A DNA stretch of 10,048 nt. Origin: CAZBBC01 sp964489835 (GTDB taxonomy: Bacteria; Calditrichota; Calditrichia; JAJRVZ01). Positions within the stretch are counted from its first letter, which is position 1. Every line of letters begins with the position of its first letter. Under the pieces are notes generated by a model. The model ran no database searches. It worked only from the letters and a program-made list of their open reading frames with translations, and was not told the origin of the DNA. The DNA lies in NCBI GenBank assembly GCA_964489835.1, contig CAZBBC010000156.1, forward strand, positions 1 to 10,048, written 5' to 3'. The translations under genes were made by a program, and so were the position numbers. This document shows, one piece after another, positions 7,021 to 10,048 of this stretch.

Positions 7021-7115
7021 TCCCCTTAAAAAAGGGGACCAAGGGGATGTAAAGTTTTGACATATTTCAAAAGATTACGTTTAAAACAACCCCCTAACCC
7101 CCTTTGCTAAGGGGG
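7021..7115. repeat. Inverted-repeat element D with CCCCTT/AAGGGG arms
   Basis: The left arm (7021-7046) contains the hairpin TCCCCTT-AAAA-AAGGGGA and then AAGGGG. The right arm (7090-7115) contains CCCCCTAACCCCC and the hairpin CCCCCTT-TGCT-AAGGGGG. The arms are imperfect inverted copies about 45 bases apart. In organisation it parallels element E, with two local hairpins in an outer inverted repeat, but the sequence differs. It lies about 70 bases downstream of the sialidase-like gene; no U-tract follows, so I do not call it a terminator. Confidence 0.65.
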
Positions 7116-7184
7116 AATTAAATCGTTGATAATATGCTACTTATACTTCAAACATTAATTTTTATGAATAATTGAGGTTAGTTA

Positions 7185-8309
7185 TTATTTTATTTTACCA
7201 GGATCGATAACAACATGCTTCACGGTCTTCCGGTTATAAGTATAAACCACATGAATCATTCCGTCGGATGTTTGGATGACACCGGGATACGAATATTCTT
7301 CATCGTCAACCGTATCCGGATTAGTGACCGGTTCCAGATCAAACATTTTTTTCCAATCCTTCCCGTCCCCAGATAGAGCAATACTTAGCGGTACGCGCGC
7401 CCCCCAGTCTCCGCCCGTTGGATTATAAACAAGCAGTTGGCGGCCGTCCTTCATACTCACCGCATCGATACCAGAATTGGGATTTGGTAATGATGTTGCC
7501 TTCATTTCAGTCCATGTTTTACCACCGTCATCCGACCAACATTCGGAAATAAATCCTTGTTGCGTCCGGCAGAGGATCTGCATTCTGTTGCCTGGATAAC
7601 TTAAAACTGTCGGTTGGATGGCACCAATGGTTTTTCCGTCATTCAGGGCACCGCTGATCGTCCAGGTTTGGCCGAGATCAGATGTACGTTCGATGAACAC
7701 TTTCCAACCATCATCTTCAGTACTTGATGGAGAAATTATATCACCATTATCCAACTGTACCGGCTTGTTTTTAATAGGCCCCAGAATCTTATCAGGTAAT
7801 CTTTTGGTAGCCGACCAGGATTCTCCCCCATTGTCTGAAGTCACCAGCATTCCCCACCATTGATCGGGCTTGGGCCCCACTTTGTAGAAGAGCATTAAGG
7901 GACCTTCTTTTGGCTGAAACAGAACGGGATTCCAGCAGGGATAGCGTGTCCCGTTTTCTTCAACTCCATTAACGACCTCCACCGGTTCTGACCAGATTTG
8001 CCCATCATGCCGGGATACCCAAATACCAACATCTTTGTTTTTCTCTGCCGTACCACCAAACCAGGCAGCCACCAGTTGACCATTGGATTCCGCAATGGTT
8101 GAGGCATGACATTGCGGTGTTTTCGCTTTTTCTATCGAATAAATAAATTCCTGATGTACAATGGCTGGATTCATTTTAAATTCTACCTTTTTTTGTTCCT
8201 TTGTGCAGGATACTAAATTTATTAATACCAGACTGATAATCGATAGCCATAAAATATCCATTTTTAACCCGGACATTATAGTTAAATTTAACCTACTAAG
8301 AAAGTTCAT
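7185..8309 (-). CDS. Sialidase-like (BNR/Asp-box) beta-propeller lipoprotein
   Basis: The product is 374 aa. A long n-region and hydrophobic stretch (about 18-34) end in the lipobox LVSC, with Cys35 the likely lipidated residue. At least three clear Asp boxes are present: SDNGGESW (158-165), TSDLGQTW (209-216) and SDDGGKTW (259-266). Degenerate ones lie at 99-106 and 313-319, as expected for a six- or seven-bladed propeller. Conserved segments CHASTIAESNGQLVAAWFGGT (67-87), RYPCWNPVLFQ (122-132), FYKVGPKPDQWWGM (141-154) and LGPIKNKPVQLDNGDIISPSS (176-196) match the predicted-neuraminidase group (BNR_2 type). There is no [FY]RIP motif, so true sialic acid cleavage is doubtful. Other uronate- or rhamnose-related enzymes share this fold. 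The ATG at 8309 is supported by AGGAGGT at 8318-8324, eight bases away. It probably acts at the cell surface or in the periplasm on a glycan. Confidence 0.85.
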   Translation of the reverse strand: MNFLSRLNLTIMSGLKMDILWLSIISLVLINLVSCTKEQKKVEFKMNPAIVHQEFIYSIEKAKTPQCHASTIAESNGQLVAAWFGGTAEKNKDVGIWVSRHDGQIWSEPVEVVNGVEENGTRYPCWNPVLFQPKEGPLMLFYKVGPKPDQWWGMLVTSDNGGESWSATKRLPDKILGPIKNKPVQLDNGDIISPSSTEDDGWKVFIERTSDLGQTWTISGALNDGKTIGAIQPTVLSYPGNRMQILCRTQQGFISECWSDDGGKTWTEMKATSLPNPNSGIDAVSMKDGRQLLVYNPTGGDWGARVPLSIALSGDGKDWKKMFDLEPVTNPDTVDDEEYSYPGVIQTSDGMIHVVYTYNRKTVKHVVIDPGKIK

Positions 8310-8450
8310 TTTTAAATACCTCCTTCAGATTTCTGTTAATATTTAACCCGAATTATTCACCCTGCTGGATAAGATCCCTTCAGAGAATCTATTAATGGTT
8401 AATTGCATTATCCAATTGGGTGACCTTAGTAAAAAATTTTAAAAACTTTT

Positions 8451-8546
8451 ATCCACGGATTATCCGGCGCAGCCGGACACGGATTAAAACTAAAATAATA
8501 ATAATTTTTAAATAAAATCCGTGTTAATCCGTGGAATCCGTGGACT
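8451..8546. repeat. Inverted-repeat element C built of ATCCACGGATT words
   Basis: The left arm (8451-8486) reads ATCCACGGATTA, is interrupted by a 15-nt GC-rich hairpin (8463-8477), and resumes with CACGGATTAAAA. The right arm (8516-8546) is the uninterrupted inverse: AATCCGTGTTAATCCGTGGA followed by ATCCGTGGAC. Removing the hairpin makes the two arms nearly perfect inverted repeats, so the hairpin looks like a later insertion. It lies between the PHP gene and the sialidase-like gene. Confidence 0.75.
8463..8477. repeat. 15-nt GC mini-hairpin interrupting element C
   Basis: TCCGGC-GCA-GCCGGA is a perfect 6-bp stem with a 3-nt loop. It splits a CCACGGATTA/CACGGATT array that is intact in the opposite arm of the same element. 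Confidence 0.7.
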
Positions 8547-8559
8547 ATTTTTTTTATTT

Positions 8560-8574
8560 GCAGCCAACGGCTGC
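8560..8574. repeat. 15-nt GC mini-hairpin downstream of the PHP gene
   Basis: GCAGCC-AAC-GGCTGC has the same architecture as the hairpins at 229-243 and 8463-8477 (6-bp stem, 3-nt loop). It lies 26 bases past the PHP stop codon. In that gene's transcript it is followed by an A-rich, not U-rich, stretch, so it does not look like an intrinsic terminator for that gene. Confidence 0.6.
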
Positions 8575-8600
8575 GGCATGAATAGATCGGGTTAAATAAA

Positions 8601-9899
8601 TCAATAAATATAAATTGGATTTGAATAGATCCATGGCGCCCAATCGGCGTTTATAGATATTGCCACTTCCAAACGGTAAACACCTTTCGATAGTTGTTTA
8701 TTATAGACATAATCATACGCATTGGATACAGTATCAATAATTTCACCGTTTCGGATCAATCGAAACTTTCCCGGTAACGGTGAGACCGCCTTCAGGTTCT
8801 GAACCTCATCGACTATCACAGAATCACCCATTATCGCCTTTATATTTCCCGATCGGTTTGTGGCAAAGAACATAAAACCCTTGGCATCTGCCAGACTTTG
8901 AAAAGCAATATAGAGATGTCCTTTGAGCAGGTGTTTAACCAAGGAGGATTTATCCAGGGAATCAGCCAGAATATAATTTGTACATAGTCTAAATGATTCA
9001 TAATAGGTATCGATGGTCCATTTGAAAGCCCATCCGGCTGAATCCGGTTCAGATAAAAGCAGTTTTTCTAATATTCCAACCTCTGTTGTGTCTATGGGAT
9101 CAGCATTTGGTCCAACCCATTCTACTCTTCCATCGGGTAGATATCTGGCACGTACATTTTGATTATCATGAGCATCAGCAGCAGTGATACCAACAATTTT
9201 ACGCCACATATTAAGGGAATCCCAGCGTGCAAGGATTTCTGTCTGCTCATCGAAAAATTCCCAGTAAGCCCAGCGCCGGTATTGATTTCCATTGATTGCA
9301 AAATTTATTGCATGATCGGATATGTTTTCATCTTTTGAATCAGTATGTACATTATAAATCTCCATACCCTGATAGTCGGGATTGAGCCAGGGATGCTCTT
9401 CCTCGGTATGTGCATAGAAAACAAGACCACTATCTGAAATAATCTTTTTAATCAGTTCTCCGTGCTCCATATTCCAATCAATACACATACTATCTAACGG
9501 CCATACCAGCAACCCCTTTTTTTCACTCCCCGGTTCAATAATTATTCCATCATAGATCCCCTTAATCGCCCGCGGGAATGATTCAATCCGGGTTCTTGGG
9601 TGATCGGAGAAGAAAATAAAATCGATATTTGCCTTTTTGGCTGCCGGAATAATCTCCTTTAAAATTCCACGGCTGTCATGGGACCAGTAACAATGAGCAT
9701 GTAATATTCCCCGGTAACAATTTAAATTTACCAGTTTTGGCGGATCTATTCTCAGGGCCTCCAGTTGTGCCATTTGATCATCAAGACTTGGGTAGGTCAC
9801 ATAATGATTCCATACCGAAGGCGCTAATGCATAGGCAATAAAGAGAAATACCGTACCGGCTAAGATGAGTAAAGTCCATAAAAATATTTTAGAAAACAT
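8601..9899 (-). CDS. Membrane-anchored PHP-domain metal-dependent hydrolase
   Basis: The product is 432 aa. One N-terminal hydrophobic helix (about 5-27) preceded by a lysine suggests a signal anchor with the rest outside the cytoplasm. The PHP motifs are intact: LHAHCYWSHDSRG (66-78, metal ligands His67 and His69, plus Asp75), FFSDHPR (96-102, Asp99/His100), IIEPGSE (120-126, Glu122), FYAHTEE (161-167, His164) and ITAADAHD (238-245, Asp242/His244). PHP proteins are metal-dependent phosphoesterases or related hydrolases; this one's substrate is unknown. Residues after about 345 form a strand-rich tail (GKFRLIRNGEIIDT, GVYRLEVAI) reminiscent of the C-terminal beta domains of exported PHP proteins. 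The ATG at 9899 has only a weak purine tract upstream, though no other start keeps the membrane helix. No histidine biosynthesis or DNA polymerase genes are nearby, so it is not the cytoplasmic histidinol phosphatase or PolIII type. Confidence 0.88.
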   Translation of the reverse strand: MFSKIFLWTLLILAGTVFLFIAYALAPSVWNHYVTYPSLDDQMAQLEALRIDPPKLVNLNCYRGILHAHCYWSHDSRGILKEIIPAAKKANIDFIFFSDHPRTRIESFPRAIKGIYDGIIIEPGSEKKGLLVWPLDSMCIDWNMEHGELIKKIISDSGLVFYAHTEEEHPWLNPDYQGMEIYNVHTDSKDENISDHAINFAINGNQYRRWAYWEFFDEQTEILARWDSLNMWRKIVGITAADAHDNQNVRARYLPDGRVEWVGPNADPIDTTEVGILEKLLLSEPDSAGWAFKWTIDTYYESFRLCTNYILADSLDKSSLVKHLLKGHLYIAFQSLADAKGFMFFATNRSGNIKAIMGDSVIVDEVQNLKAVSPLPGKFRLIRNGEIIDTVSNAYDYVYNKQLSKGVYRLEVAISINADWAPWIYSNPIYIY

Positions 9900-10008
9900 T
9901 AAAAATTCACTTATTCATTTTATTCATAATAAGTAATAGGTTAAAACTATAATTATTAGCAGCTATCATCAGAATATCAAATGGTAGAGAGTTTAAATAA
10001 ACATCGAG

Positions 10009-10048
10009 ACTTGATTTAAAGAACTCACCCTAAATCCCTCTCTTGGAA
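10009..10048. repeat. Dispersed element E, copy 2 (cut by the window end)
   Basis: These 40 bases are identical to 1467-1506, including 14 bases (ACTTGATTTAAAGA) that lie outside the outer inverted arm of copy 1. The copies are in the same orientation about 8.5 kb apart, enclosing all the genes from GH172 to PHP. Bases 9900-10008 between the PHP start and this repeat show nothing recognisable. Confidence 0.85.

Noticed and set aside
7185..8309. Calling this gene a true exo-alpha-sialidase (nanH)
   Set aside because: Asp boxes are clear, but the [FY]RIP motif typical of sialidases is absent and no sialic acid catabolic genes are nearby.
8560..8574. Intrinsic terminator of the PHP gene
   Set aside because: The hairpin is followed by an A-rich stretch in the PHP transcript. 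The T-run lies on the wrong side.

Overview
The window carries six genes, all on the minus strand, separated by AT-rich intergenic stretches of roughly 100 to 770 bases that are packed with small inverted repeats. KdsB (CMP-Kdo synthesis) implies a Gram-negative, LPS-making bacterium. Several exported or lipid-anchored carbohydrate-type proteins and repeat-filled spacers would suit a large-genome glycan degrader of the FCB/Calditrichota/KSB1 type. That placement is inferred from gene families and repeat style; no phylogenetic marker is present.

Layout from left to right: a repeat-rich stretch (1-322); kdsB (323-1069); a 567-base repeat region; an exported DUF2961/GH172 protein (1637-2788); a 770-base region with a 123-bp inverted-repeat element and four REP-like palindromes; a lipoprotein of the DUF6786 type (3559-4818); a 106-base gap with a 30-nt perfect palindrome; an exported fusion of a degenerate metallophosphoesterase-like domain and a five-bladed propeller domain (4925-6826); a 358-base repeat region; a sialidase-like Asp-box lipoprotein (7185-8309); a gap with another inverted repeat; a membrane-anchored PHP-domain protein (8601-9899); and the start of a second copy of the repeat seen near 1467.

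Transcription runs right to left. Only the fusion gene and the DUF6786 gene are close enough to suggest co-transcription. Five of the six products appear to act in or beyond the inner membrane. Four of these (GH172, DUF6786, propeller fusion, sialidase-like) suggest glycan recognition or hydrolysis, so the block reads as a loose glycan-processing cluster without SusC/SusD. kdsB is probably an unrelated housekeeping neighbour.

No complete new defence or mobile system is visible. The most unusual features are the phosphoesterase/propeller fusion with altered metal motifs, and the intergenic repeats, several of which contain tiny GC-rich 6-bp-stem hairpins that look as if they were inserted secondarily.
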